Shown here: one piece after another, positions 17,413-25,446 of the stretch
Layout: each line of letters opens with the position of its first letter
How positions within the stretch are numbered: the first letter of the stretch is position 1
Assembly (NCBI GenBank): GCA_023423895.1
Contig: JAFAER010000077.1
Coordinates: 16,382-80,381 of the forward strand
Reading direction: 5' to 3'
Length of the DNA stretch: 64,000 bases
Source of the DNA: Pseudomonadota bacterium
GTDB taxonomy: Bacteria; Myxococcota_A; Polyangia; Polyangiales; Polyangiaceae
The notes under the pieces: model-generated
The model's input: the letters and a program-made list of their open reading frames with translations, nothing else
Databases searched by the model: none
Told to the model about the DNA's origin: nothing
Program-made: the position numbers and the translations under genes

Positions 17413-18393
17413 TCAGTCTTTCGAGAAGTCCTCGGACGCCTGGTAGTTGCCGGTGCGCTCCTTCTCGAGCTGCATCAGCACGTCATTGAGGAGCGCGCTC
17501 GCGCCGAACCGGAACAAATCCGGCGTCAGCCACGCGTCCCCGAGCGTCTCCTTGACGATGACGAGATAGTGCAAACTTTGCTTCGCCGTGCGGACGCCGC
17601 CTGCCGGCTTCATGCCGATCTTGCGACCCGTCGCGTAGAAGTGATCGCGGATGGCCTCGAGCATCACGAGCGTCACTGCGGGAGTCGCCGCCGGCTGGAT
17701 CTTGCCCGTCGACGTCTTGATGAAGTCACCACCAGCAGCGATCGCGATCTCGCTCGCCTTTCGGACGACGTCGTACGAGCCGAGCTCACCGGTCTCGAGG
17801 ATCACCTTGAGGTGTGCTTGTCCGCACGCCTCCTTCGTCGCCGCGATCTCGTCGAAGACTTTTCCGTAGTCGCCCGTGAGCATCGCTCCACGATCGATGA
17901 CCATGTCGATCTCGTCTGCGCCGAGCTCGACGGCGCGGCGCGTGTCATCGAGCTTCACCTGCAGCGGCGACTGCCCGCTCGGGAATGCCGTGGCGACGCT
18001 CGCGACCTTCACGGACGATCCGCGGAGCGCCTCCTTCGCGACCGGTACGAGATTCGGATAGACGCAGACAGCAGCGCACGGCCCGATGCTGCCGTCGCTG
18101 TCGAGGGGCCTCAGCGCCTTCTGACACATCTGACGAACCTTGCCGGGGGTGTCCTTACCCTCCAGCGTCGTCAGGTCCATCATGCTGATGGCGAGCTTCA
18201 GACCGGCGACCTTCGTTGCCTTCTTGATCGAACGCTTGCCGAGCGACGCCGCGCGCTCCTCCACCGCAACCGCATCGACCGGCGGTGGCTCGAAGAGCGC
18301 GAATCGGCCTCCGCGCGGCGCGTGCGCGCCGGCGTGGAAGAGAGAGGTGGTCCCGTTTCCGTTCCCGTTGCCGTTGCCGTTGCCGTTCGTCAC
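17413..18393 (-). CDS. deoC: Deoxyribose-phosphate aldolase
   Basis: DeoC reversibly cleaves 2-deoxyribose-5-phosphate to glyceraldehyde-3-phosphate and acetaldehyde in deoxynucleoside catabolism. The 326-residue protein has the Schiff-base lysine in FIKTSTGK, the second lysine region GMKPAGGVRT, and the EIDMVIDRG strand. It belongs to the long (about 300-340 residue) class. The N-terminus is odd: after the GTG start comes a run of six Asn-Gly dipeptides encoded by a hexanucleotide repeat (about 18351-18386 region), then a 30-residue linker. Acetaldehyde released by DeoC could feed the neighbouring ALDH, but that link is inference from proximity. No deoA/deoD genes are nearby. Confidence 0.93.
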   Translation of the reverse strand: MTNGNGNGNGNGNGTTSLFHAGAHAPRGGRFALFEPPPVDAVAVEERAASLGKRSIKKATKVAGLKLAISMMDLTTLEGKDTPGKVRQMCQKALRPLDSDGSIGPCAAVCVYPNLVPVAKEALRGSSVKVASVATAFPSGQSPLQVKLDDTRRAVELGADEIDMVIDRGAMLTGDYGKVFDEIAATKEACGQAHLKVILETGELGSYDVVRKASEIAIAAGGDFIKTSTGKIQPAATPAVTLVMLEAIRDHFYATGRKIGMKPAGGVRTAKQSLHYLVIVKETLGDAWLTPDLFRFGASALLNDVLMQLEKERTGNYQASEDFSKD

Positions 18394-18444
18394 GACCGGA
18401 AGGCTACACGTTTGCCAAGAGCGGGGTCCAGGGGTGATGGCTGC

Positions 18445-19860
18445 TCACTCCGCGGCCGCCTGGATGTCACTGTCTCCCGGCGGCTCCTGGGCGGGCTCCT
18501 TCTTCTTGTCGAAGAAGCGTCCGAACACGACGTAGATGCCGAGGGCCGAGAGGACGGCGGTGAGGAAGTCCGTCGCCGGCACCATGACCGCCGTATAGAT
18601 CATGAGGGCGGCGTGGAAGCGCCCGGCGCCGTGCCAGACCTCGAGGATCTCGGCCTTCTTCACCATGTTCGTGGCCACCCAGAGGAGGATGCCGGCGATG
18701 CATGCGAGCGGGACGCGCTCGAGCTGCGCTGCGAGGAAGTACGCGATGAGGAGCTTGAGGGCGAACTTGAAGTAGCCGGCGAGCGGCGTGATCGCGCCGG
18801 CCTTGATGCTCGTCGCCGTGCGCGCGAGGGCGCCGGTGCAGGGGAATCCGTTGACGAGCGGCGTGATGATCTGAACCAGGCCCTGGCCCCAGAACTCCTT
18901 GTCCGCGTTGAACGGCGTCTTCTTGTTCTGCGCCAGGCGGTCGGCCATCGACGAGCAGAGCAAGCTCTCGACCCCGGACACGAAGACGATCGCCGCGGCG
19001 TAGTAGATGCAGTCGAAGACGACGCCGAGCGATGCCGAGGGCATGACGGGCGGCGTGAAGACGAAGAAGTTGTTCGGGATGGAGCCGTAGCGGTCGCGGA
19101 TGAGCGTGACGTTCTGCGCTTCGAGCACCGTTGCCGAGAGAATCGTGCACACGCCGAGCGCGATGAGCGGCGCAGGAATGAAGATCGAGACCTTCAACAG
19201 TCCGCGCGTCAGCAAGAACGTCAACAGCGCGAGGCCGAGCGCCCACCAGTTGACGTGCGCGAAGTTCGTCGCGATCGCGACCAACCGTGCACGAACGGAG
19301 CCCGTGCCCTCCAGCCCGAGCGCGTCCGTCGAATTCGAGAGCGCGATCGTGACGGCAATCCCGACGGTGAAGCCGACGACGATGGAGTTCGGCACCTTGT
19401 TGGCGATCTTGCCGAGACCCAGCACGCCGCAGAGCATCAAGACGATGCCGGCGAGGATGGACACGAAGACCAACATCCCGTGTGCCTGCGCGAACGAGCC
19501 TCCGTTCTGCTCGCCGTACTTCGCCATGATGCTGGCGATGAGCGGGATGAACGCCGCGGTCGGCCCGTAGACCTGGTACTTCGACCCGCCGAACGTGCGC
19601 CCGACGGCGCACGCAAGCGCGCCCGCGATGATCCCCTGCTCGGGACGCAGGCCCATCGCCATCGAGAAGCCCATGGCCATCGGGATCGCGGTCAGGGCGA
19701 CGACGAGGCCGGCGCTGAAGTCGCGATAGACGGTCTTCTTCCACGTCGCCTTCTCGAGGTCCTCGAAGCGGCTGTCGAAGAACGTGAAGAAGAGACGAAG
19801 ACGCTCGTTTATCGACGTCGGGACTGCGGTCTTGGCCGCGGTGGTCGCGCTGCTGCTCAT
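18445..19860 (-). CDS. SulP-family anion transporter lacking a STAS domain
   Basis: The 471-residue protein has the SulP/SLC26 membrane core: DFSAGLVVALTAIPMAMGFSMA near the first helix, YGPTAAF, and the later segments FWGQGLVQIITPLVNGFPCTG and RTATSIKAGA, with ten or more hydrophobic helices. SulP proteins move sulfate, bicarbonate or dicarboxylates. It stops about 30 residues after the last helix, so the cytoplasmic STAS domain found in most SulP proteins is missing. Residues 1-35 are a soluble leader. Its ATG overlaps by 4 nt the stop of a small upstream membrane-protein gene. Substrate unknown; no carbonic anhydrase or sulfate-assimilation gene is adjacent. Confidence 0.9.
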   Translation of the reverse strand: MSSSATTAAKTAVPTSINERLRLFFTFFDSRFEDLEKATWKKTVYRDFSAGLVVALTAIPMAMGFSMAMGLRPEQGIIAGALACAVGRTFGGSKYQVYGPTAAFIPLIASIMAKYGEQNGGSFAQAHGMLVFVSILAGIVLMLCGVLGLGKIANKVPNSIVVGFTVGIAVTIALSNSTDALGLEGTGSVRARLVAIATNFAHVNWWALGLALLTFLLTRGLLKVSIFIPAPLIALGVCTILSATVLEAQNVTLIRDRYGSIPNNFFVFTPPVMPSASLGVVFDCIYYAAAIVFVSGVESLLCSSMADRLAQNKKTPFNADKEFWGQGLVQIITPLVNGFPCTGALARTATSIKAGAITPLAGYFKFALKLLIAYFLAAQLERVPLACIAGILLWVATNMVKKAEILEVWHGAGRFHAALMIYTAVMVPATDFLTAVLSALGIYVVFGRFFDKKKEPAQEPPGDSDIQAAAE

Positions 19861-20078
19861 GGGTGCCTTTGCTGGTCGCGCTGCTCGGATGCGGCGCTCG
19901 AAGACGGATCCCCCGCTGCGCCTGCCCCACCCGGCGGGCAGTGAACCGCGACCTTCTGCGCCGCCGCGGTTGCCGGCTGCGTCGCGACCCCGGGCCCTTG
20001 GGGAGCTCCCACGTGCGCGAGCCTCAGCAGCACGAGCATCGTCGCGATCGACGCGAGCGCGATCCTCGAAGAATCCAT
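19857..20078 (-). CDS. Small signal-anchor protein coupled to the SulP gene
   Basis: A 73-residue ORF starting MDSSRIALASIATMLVLLRLAHVG, a single hydrophobic segment, followed by an Ala/Gly/Ser-rich hydrophilic tail with one cysteine. It ends by overlapping the SulP start by 4 nt (ATGA), the same coupling seen in other gene pairs of this window, which is the main support for it being real. The Shine-Dalgarno is weak (GCGGCGCG). It could be a small transporter accessory subunit or only a leader ORF for translation of the transporter. The frame extends to an earlier start at 20165, but that part is Arg-rich and unlikely. Confidence 0.5.
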   Translation of the reverse strand: MDSSRIALASIATMLVLLRLAHVGAPQGPGVATQPATAAAQKVAVHCPPGGAGAAGDPSSSAASEQRDQQRHP

Positions 20079-20218
20079 CGCGCCGCCGAGCAGCAACGGT
20101 GATGCCAGCGGCGCAGCTCGATCTGCACGCTGTTTTGAGCAGCGACGTTCGGCGGACGTCGGCACCGAACGTCAGTCCGACGCGGGAAGCGTCGGCCGAC
20201 TCCGACGCGACATCTCCA

Positions 20219-20236
20219 CGTCGGTTCGAGCCGACG
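20219..20236 (-). terminator. Short GC hairpin after the response-regulator gene
   Basis: CGTCGG-TTCGAG-CCGACG forms a six-bp stem directly after the stop codon of the sigma-54 regulator gene (stop 20239-20241, read leftwards). No T-run follows, so a rho-independent terminator is only possible, not established. Confidence 0.25.
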
Positions 20237-20238
20237 CG

Positions 20239-21693
20239 TCAGTCCTTCTTGTGGTCCTGCGGTGAGCAGCCGTGACGGCGCATGAGATCGTAGAAGTCCG
20301 TCCGGTTGCGGCCGGCGACCTTTGCAGCGGCCGTGACGTTGCCATTGGAGCGCGAGAGCACTGCATCGAGGTATGCCCGCTCGAACGCATCGCGGGCTTC
20401 GCGCAGCGGCGGAGGCGCGGGCGCATCGCTCGACGCGTAGCTGCTCATGAGCCGTGCGGTCGCCTGCGCGAGATCGGAGGCGCTCGGGTCGCCCACCGGT
20501 GCGCCGACGCCGATGCCCGGCAAGTGATCGAGATCGATCTCACCGTCCTGGCAGAGGAGCACCGCAGCCTCCATCACGTTCTCGAGCTCGCGGACGTTGC
20601 CCGGCCATGAATGAGCCGCGAGCGCGGCGAGCGCGCGGCCACCTAGCCGAGGCGCAGCGACGCCGGCGCGCGCCGCGGCGCGCTCCAGAAACATCTCTGC
20701 GAGAAGCGTCACGTCTTCGAGGCGCTCGCGTAGCGGAGGCATCGCGAGCGGGACGACGTGCAGCCGGTAGAAGAGGTCCTCGCGGAAACGCTTTTCGACG
20801 ACCTCTTGTTTCAGGTCCCGGTTCGTCGCCGCGATGATGCGCACGTCGGCTTCCTGCTCGATCGTCGATCCGACCGGCAGGAACCGCCGCTCCTGCAGCA
20901 CACGAAGCAGCTTCGCCTGGACTCCGAGCGGCGTCTCGCCGATCTCGTCGAGGAAGAGCGAGCCGCGCTTCGCTGCTCCGAACAAGCCCTCACGATCCGA
21001 GACTGCACCCGTGAACGCGCCGCGCTTGTGGCCGAACAGCGTGCTCTCCAGCAGCTCTGCCGAGAGCCCGGCGCAGTTGACCGCGACGAACGGACCATCT
21101 TTGCGCGGAGACAACGTGTGGATCGAGCGGGCGACGAGCTCCTTGCCCGTGCCGGACTCGCCGAGGATCAGCACGGTCGTGTCGGTCGGCGCGACGAGCC
21201 GCACCATCTCCCGCACGCGCTCGATCGCGCGGCTCACACCGACGAGACGCGCGCGCTCGTCCGTGACGCCGACGATGCGCCGAAGCCCGGCCACTTCGCG
21301 GCGGAGCCGATGACTCTCGACGGTGTGCTCGAGCTTCTGCAGCAGATCGTGGTCGTGAAAGGGCTTCGTCACGAAGCCGAAGGCGCCCCGGCGCATCGCC
21401 TCGACGGCAAGGTCGATCGTGCCGTGCGCCGTGAGGATGATCACGGGCACATCCGCGGATCTCTTCGACACGCCGTCGAGCACGTCGAAGCCGTCTTCCT
21501 GACCGAGCCGCAGGTCGAGCAGGATCGCGTCCACGCGCTCTCGGCCGACATGCGCGAGCGCACCGCGAACGTCGTGCTCGACGGCCACCCGATAGCCCGC
21601 CGCCTCGATGCGAATCGAGAGAAGCTCGCAGAGCTCCTGGTCGTCATCGACCAGCAGCACATTGGCGGGTTCGTCGTGTCGCGTCGTCGTCAT
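20239..21693 (-). CDS. Sigma-54-dependent response regulator (NtrC/GlrR family)
   Basis: The 484-residue activator has three parts. A receiver domain carries acidic DDD near residue 17, phospho-acceptor D60 in LLDLRLG, LTAHG and TKPFH. An AAA+ domain carries Walker A GESGTGKE, the sigma-54 contact loop GAFTGA, and Walker B GSLFLDEIG. A C-terminal Fis-type helix-turn-helix (NGNVTAAAKVAGRNRTDFYDL) follows. Phosphorylation by the adjacent kinase would trigger ATP-driven promoter opening by sigma-54 RNA polymerase. It overlaps the kinase gene by 4 nt. The layout and HTH resemble GlrR/QseF. Target genes are unknown and no clear -24/-12 site was found in the window. Confidence 0.93.
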   Translation of the reverse strand: MTTTRHDEPANVLLVDDDQELCELLSIRIEAAGYRVAVEHDVRGALAHVGRERVDAILLDLRLGQEDGFDVLDGVSKRSADVPVIILTAHGTIDLAVEAMRRGAFGFVTKPFHDHDLLQKLEHTVESHRLRREVAGLRRIVGVTDERARLVGVSRAIERVREMVRLVAPTDTTVLILGESGTGKELVARSIHTLSPRKDGPFVAVNCAGLSAELLESTLFGHKRGAFTGAVSDREGLFGAAKRGSLFLDEIGETPLGVQAKLLRVLQERRFLPVGSTIEQEADVRIIAATNRDLKQEVVEKRFREDLFYRLHVVPLAMPPLRERLEDVTLLAEMFLERAAARAGVAAPRLGGRALAALAAHSWPGNVRELENVMEAAVLLCQDGEIDLDHLPGIGVGAPVGDPSASDLAQATARLMSSYASSDAPAPPPLREARDAFERAYLDAVLSRSNGNVTAAAKVAGRNRTDFYDLMRRHGCSPQDHKKD

Positions 21694-23150
21694 TGCTCGG
21701 CCTCCGTGCCCACCGGAATATCCATCCTGAACGTCGTCGATCTCTCCCCCCGCGCAAGGTCGAGCTCGCCCCCATGTGCGCGTGCCACTTCACGTGCAAG
21801 CGACAGCCCAAGCCCGATGCCAGCCGGCCGGTCCTTCACCTGCGCGGCGTGAAACGGCTCGAAGATCCGGCTCGCGAGGGTCTCGCTGATGCCCGGCCCG
21901 TCGTCGCTCACCTCGATGCGGACGACGCGGCGCTCGCCTTGAACGTCGATCTTCACGCGGACGTTCCCGCCCCGCGGAGAGACGGACACGGCGTTACGCA
22001 CGAGGTTCGCGATCGCCCGCTCCACCAGTGCTGAGTCGATCCGCAAGGTGGGCGGATGCGCGGCTCGCTCGATCCGGATCTCGATCCCGCGATCGTTCGC
22101 CACCGGCAGCTCGCTTTCGACGGCCGCCTCGACGACACGCTCGATGTCGCACCCAGCTTCTCGTTGCACCGGCAGCCCAGAGCTCACCCGCGACATGTCG
22201 AGCAGCGCCTCGACGATCCGGACCTCCTGTTCGCATGCGCGGCTCGCGAGCGTCAGGACCCTGTTCTGGCGCTGCGTCAGCTCACCCAGTGTTCCGTCGC
22301 CCAGGAGGGACAACGCCTCGCGAAGTCTTCCGAGCGGCGACCGCAGCTCGTGCGAGACGCTGGCGAGGAACGCTTGTTTGAGCCGGTCGACACCGAGGAG
22401 CTTCTCTCGTGTACGCTCGAGATCGCGGCGCAGGTCCTCGATCTCGGGCGGACCGCCGACCGGATCGATCGGGGTGAAGTCACCGTCGCCGAGCCGGCGC
22501 GCGTCGCCAGCGAGACGGGCGATCGGCCGCGTCACGCTCCGGGCGGTCAACCGGGCGACGAGGACCGCCGCGACCGCGCCGAGCGCGGCAACGACGAGCC
22601 CGCTCACGGCCGTCCGGTTACCGATCGCCCGTGCGAGGGTCTCTTTGGTCTCGATGTCCTCGTGGAGCTCGTGCAGCCGATCGATCCACGTATCCGTCAT
22701 GTCCTCGTCGAGGCCCATCCGGCGTTCTTCCGTGCTCGCGAGTGAGAGGAAGCGGCACGTCTGCGGCGCGGCGAGGGACTCGTTGGCGAGGCGCTCGTAG
22801 CGAAGGGCGGTCTCGCGGAGGCGAGGCGCAGCCGCCGCTCCCCGCCGCGCGAACACATCCGCGAACGTCGCCTGGGCGCGCGCGATCCGATCGTGGGCGG
22901 CCTCCGGCCCTCCCCCGTCCACGCACGAGTTCCGCGAGTGCCGGAGCGCGATCTCGATGCCCCACGCCGCACGGTGGAGCTCTTCCTCGGCGTCGAGCAT
23001 CGACAGGCGCTGGTCGCTGATGATGCTCATGACCCCGAGCATGCGGAGGAGCCCCTGGAGGGTGACGACGAGGAGAACGACGAGCAGCGCGACGAGCGCG
23101 CCGTGCGTGATTCCAAGACGCGTGGGAAGACGCATTCGGATCCACGGCAT
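21690..23150 (-). CDS. Sensor histidine kinase (GlrK-like), partner of the downstream regulator
   Basis: The 486-residue membrane kinase has a first helix (THGALVALLVVLLVVTLQGLL, about 15-36), a periplasmic helical sensor (about 45-180), a second helix (AVSGLVVAALGAVAAVLVAR, 181-200), a HAMP-like linker, phospho-acceptor H267 in ASVSHELRSPLG, and an ATP-binding domain with N (NLVRNAV), G1 (DDGPGI) and G2 (GIGLGLS) boxes. The four-helix sensor resembles chemoreceptor-type 4HB modules. It is upstream of and overlaps the sigma-54 regulator by 4 nt, so both proteins form one two-component system. The 333-bp upstream region holds a perfect 16-bp palindrome. Confidence 0.92.
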   Translation of the reverse strand: MPWIRMRLPTRLGITHGALVALLVVLLVVTLQGLLRMLGVMSIISDQRLSMLDAEEELHRAAWGIEIALRHSRNSCVDGGGPEAAHDRIARAQATFADVFARRGAAAAPRLRETALRYERLANESLAAPQTCRFLSLASTEERRMGLDEDMTDTWIDRLHELHEDIETKETLARAIGNRTAVSGLVVAALGAVAAVLVARLTARSVTRPIARLAGDARRLGDGDFTPIDPVGGPPEIEDLRRDLERTREKLLGVDRLKQAFLASVSHELRSPLGRLREALSLLGDGTLGELTQRQNRVLTLASRACEQEVRIVEALLDMSRVSSGLPVQREAGCDIERVVEAAVESELPVANDRGIEIRIERAAHPPTLRIDSALVERAIANLVRNAVSVSPRGGNVRVKIDVQGERRVVRIEVSDDGPGISETLASRIFEPFHAAQVKDRPAGIGLGLSLAREVARAHGGELDLARGERSTTFRMDIPVGTEAEQ

Positions 23151-23483
23151 GGCGGCACAATCTAGCGATCCAGCACGCCTTCTGCACCGCTCGCTTGCCG
23201 CTCCGCCGCAGAAAAATCTGATGTCGGCGCGCCCCGACGTTCCGTCCGATCGCTCCGACGAACGATGGGAACGAGCTCGTCATCTCGCTGGGAAAACAGC
23301 GGAATTCCGCACGCAAGAAGTCGTGCGGCGTCGTTCGCCCGCGCTCGAACGAGCGAGCACGAGCGCGCGGCCGTCGTGCTCCGTGTCGCGCGACACGTCA
23401 CCGGCACTTCCGTGCAGGTATCGTCGCTGCCGGATGAGCCCGTGCTTCACGCCTCGCGCGTCACGTTCGGGCTCGGCCGCTCG
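23151..23483. other. Intergenic region upstream of the two-component genes
   Basis: No gene is supported. It separates the stop of the thioredoxin-like gene from the start of the histidine kinase, both on the minus strand, and should hold the kinase promoter. CGTGTCGC-GCGACACG at 23382-23397 is an exact 16-bp palindrome, a candidate operator or terminator stem. I found no convincing -24/-12 element. Confidence 0.4.
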
Positions 23484-24011
23484 CTACTTCCACTTCACCG
23501 AGCAGCCGAACGCCGTCGTCTCGGCGACGGCAGGCTCGGAGCCGCCGAGGAGCGCGTCGAGCGCATTGCGAAGGTCATGCGACGTCACGCGCGACTCGTC
23601 ACGGTGGTTGTCGTCGATGCGTCCGTGGTAGCGGAGCTTCCGGTCGCGATCGAAGACGAACACCTCGGGCGTGAAGCGCGCGCCGAGCGCCCGTACGAAC
23701 GCCTGTGAGTCATCCCGCAGATACGGGAACGGGAACGCGCGCTCCTCGGCGCGAATCTTCATCGGCTGCATGCCGTCGTCCGGATAACGGGTCGCGTCGT
23801 TCGCATTGACCGCGACGAAATCGACCTTCTTGCGGCCGTATTCTCGAGCAAGCGCGACGACCCGCGGCTCGTAGGCGACGACGTACGGACAGTGGTTGCA
23901 CGAGACGACCACGACGAGCACGTCGCCTTCGAAGGAGTCGAGCGAGTGACTCCGGTCATCGGTGCCGGGAAGGTCGAAGGCCGGGCAAGACGCGTTGATC
24001 TCGAGAGCCAT
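23484..24011 (-). CDS. Thioredoxin-like/AhpC-TSA redoxin
   Basis: The 175-residue soluble protein has a thioredoxin fold of the peroxiredoxin/AhpC-TSA class. SCNHCPYVVAYEPR holds the C38-x2-C41 pair in the place of the redox motif. VDFVAVNANDATRYPDD and the cis-Pro region FTPEVFVFDRD are both typical of this small redoxin family. No signal peptide is seen. ATG 24011 gives MALEINASCPAFDLPG, the expected family start; the frame continues upstream to 24257 only because it reads through a tandem repeat. Role probably thiol-disulfide exchange or peroxide reduction; the partner is unknown. It is divergent from the winged-helix regulator. Confidence 0.88.
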   Translation of the reverse strand: MALEINASCPAFDLPGTDDRSHSLDSFEGDVLVVVVSCNHCPYVVAYEPRVVALAREYGRKKVDFVAVNANDATRYPDDGMQPMKIRAEERAFPFPYLRDDSQAFVRALGARFTPEVFVFDRDRKLRYHGRIDDNHRDESRVTSHDLRNALDALLGGSEPAVAETTAFGCSVKWK

Positions 24012-24058
24012 GTGCGGAGCGGACCGTACCACCAACCGGCGTCGCGACGTCGCTGAGC

Positions 24059-24150
24059 GTTCGCTTCCGTCCTGGCCCGTTCGCTTCCGTCCTGGCCCGT
24101 TCGCTTCCCGTCCCGTCCTGGCCCATTCGCTTCCGTCCTGGCCCGTTCGC
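24059..24150. repeat. Tandem repeat of a 20-bp unit, about four copies
   Basis: The unit TCGCTTCCGTCCTGGCCCGT occurs exactly at 24061-24080 and 24081-24100, as a 26-bp variant with a short insertion at 24101-24126, and again at 24127-24146. The array starts 48 bp upstream of the redoxin start codon, in the divergent region shared with the winged-helix regulator. It has no coding role. Confidence 0.9.
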
Positions 24151-24235
24151 AGCCCGTGGCGTGTTCGGTCGTCGCGCGTGGCCCCGCGCGCGGAGATGCG
24201 GCGGCCAGGGCGTTGCTTTTTGCAACAACTCAGCC

Positions 24236-24264
24236 TTGACGCAGAGTTTTCAGCCATTTAGAAC
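24236..24264 (+). promoter_or_regulatory. Candidate sigma-70-type promoter
   Basis: TTGACG (24236-24241), a 17-bp spacer, and TAGAAC (24259-24264) match the -35/-10 consensus at five and four of six positions. The predicted start, near 24271, is about 43 bases before the regulator's ATG. A small perfect hairpin GTTGC-TTTTT-GCAAC (about 24212-24226) lies just upstream. Confidence 0.5.
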
Positions 24265-24265
24265 C

Positions 24266-24301
24266 GGTATCAGGCGGCGAGATCCGGCATCAGCCGCCGA
24301 G
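24266..24301. promoter_or_regulatory. Direct repeat, candidate autoregulatory site
   Basis: GGTATCAGGCGGCGAG (24266-24281) and GGCATCAGCCGCCGAG (24286-24301) agree at 13 of 16 bases with a 20-bp period, two helical turns. They start right after the candidate -10 and end 12 bases before the ATG of a DNA-binding protein, a position suited to autorepression. Confidence 0.4.
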
Positions 24302-24313
24302 GAACGTGGACAA

Positions 24314-24727
24314 ATGCGACGCTCTCAGCGACTCGAAGCGACGGAACGACACGACGAGGAGCGACCGTGGTCGCTCCTCACGACGCACGCACAAGTGCTC
24401 CTCTGCATCGCCCGCAACCCGGACACGCGCATTCGAGAGATCGCGGAGGCCGTCGGCATCAGCGAGCGCGGCACGCACCAGATCGTCTCTGACCTCGTCG
24501 GCGCGGGCTATGTTCGCCGCGCGAGGATCGGGCGTCGCAACCACTACGCCATCGAGTCGAAGACGTCGCTCAAACACACGCCCGTGCGTCATCGTCGCGT
24601 GGCCAGCATCGTCGCCCTCCTCGATCCCGAGCCTTCGCGGATCGAACGCCCGCTCAAGCCTCGCCGCCCTTCTCGTCGGGTGAGCGCGAGCGACAACGGG
24701 AGGCCGTCGAAGCGTCGCGCCGCTTGA
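24314..24727 (+). CDS. Winged-helix transcriptional regulator (MarR/ArsR-like)
   Basis: The 137-residue protein has a winged helix-turn-helix at about 20-83. WSLLTTHAQVLLCIARNPD is followed by IREIAEAVGISERGTHQIV (recognition helix) and LVGAGYVRRARIGRRNHY (wing). This pattern is common in small MarR/ArsR-like regulators that bind operator DNA as dimers. The C-terminal 50 residues are Arg/Ser-rich and probably disordered. ATG 24314 follows a plausible purine-rich site (GAGGAACG). No ligand-binding domain or metal-binding cysteines are evident, so the signal is unknown. It has its own candidate promoter and a direct repeat immediately upstream. Confidence 0.8.
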   Translation: MRRSQRLEATERHDEERPWSLLTTHAQVLLCIARNPDTRIREIAEAVGISERGTHQIVSDLVGAGYVRRARIGRRNHYAIESKTSLKHTPVRHRRVASIVALLDPEPSRIERPLKPRRPSRRVSASDNGRPSKRRAA

Positions 24728-24840
24728 TGTCCTGACCACGGACGACGCCCTCGCCAGAAGCGCCACGAGAAGAGCCGCCAGAGGAGCTCCGGCGGCTCTT
24801 CATCGTTGGTGGTGCTCATTCACGAACAGGCGCCACGACG

Positions 24841-25446
24841 TCAATCGTCGTCGCCATCGTCATCGTCATTTGTCTCGTCGTCGGGGACCAGCACGTCGCG
24901 CCACGACGGAGCTCCGCCCCACCAGAGCATCGTGCCCGCACCATCCATGTTCGGGGCGTAAACGACCTTCTTCTCGACGTCCTTCTTCCCGAAGTCGAAG
25001 TCGAAGTGCACGACCTTCGTGACGTCGAACACCTTCTTCTCGCGGTCGTTCTCGTCGAGGAACTTGCCCTTCGAGTGCTCGAAAAGGTCCTTGAAGACCC
25101 GCTCGGCCTTCTTGCTGTTGCCGAGGAATTCGCCCTTTTGGTCGTCGTACAGCTCTCGGAAGAGCTCTTTGGTCTTCTTGGCGTCCTCCTTCTCGTCGCG
25201 CACGAAGTCCCGAAACGACTTCGCGTCCTTCTCGCTCTTGCCCCAGAAGCGCAGGTCGAACTTCGCGTCTCTGACGCAATCGTCCTTGCGCCTCTTCATC
25301 TCCTTCTCGTCCTTGTCCTTGCCGTCGCGCAGAGCCTCTTCGACCGAGGCAGTCGCCTCGTCCGTGCTCGCGCTCGGGTCTTCCACCGAGCTGCAACCCA
25401 GCGCGGCAGCCAACATCAATGCTCCAAAAGCACGTACCGTCTTCAC
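24841..25446 (-). CDS. Highly charged hypothetical lipoprotein
   Basis: No family recognised. The 201-residue product starts at GTG 25446, preceded by GGGAGG seven bases upstream. It has a lipoprotein signal (VRAFGALMLAAALGC). The mature part is dominated by Lys, Asp and Glu (KDKDEKEMKRRKDD; repeated F(R/K)(D/E)(F/L) segments spaced 20-30 residues apart), and ends in an Asp-rich tail of about ten acidic residues. The regular F-R-D-F/L-F spacing suggests a helical repeat. A Trp-rich segment (MLWWGGAPSWRDVLVP) precedes the acidic tail. It could be a periplasmic or surface ion- or protein-binding factor; no neighbour clarifies the role. Confidence 0.75.
   Translation of the reverse strand: MKTVRAFGALMLAAALGCSSVEDPSASTDEATASVEEALRDGKDKDEKEMKRRKDDCVRDAKFDLRFWGKSEKDAKSFRDFVRDEKEDAKKTKELFRELYDDQKGEFLGNSKKAERVFKDLFEHSKGKFLDENDREKKVFDVTKVVHFDFDFGKKDVEKKVVYAPNMDGAGTMLWWGGAPSWRDVLVPDDETNDDDDGDDD

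Noticed and set aside
17569..19944. 791-codon plus-strand ORF
   Set aside because: Antisense to deoC and the SulP transporter gene; no domain or signal seen.
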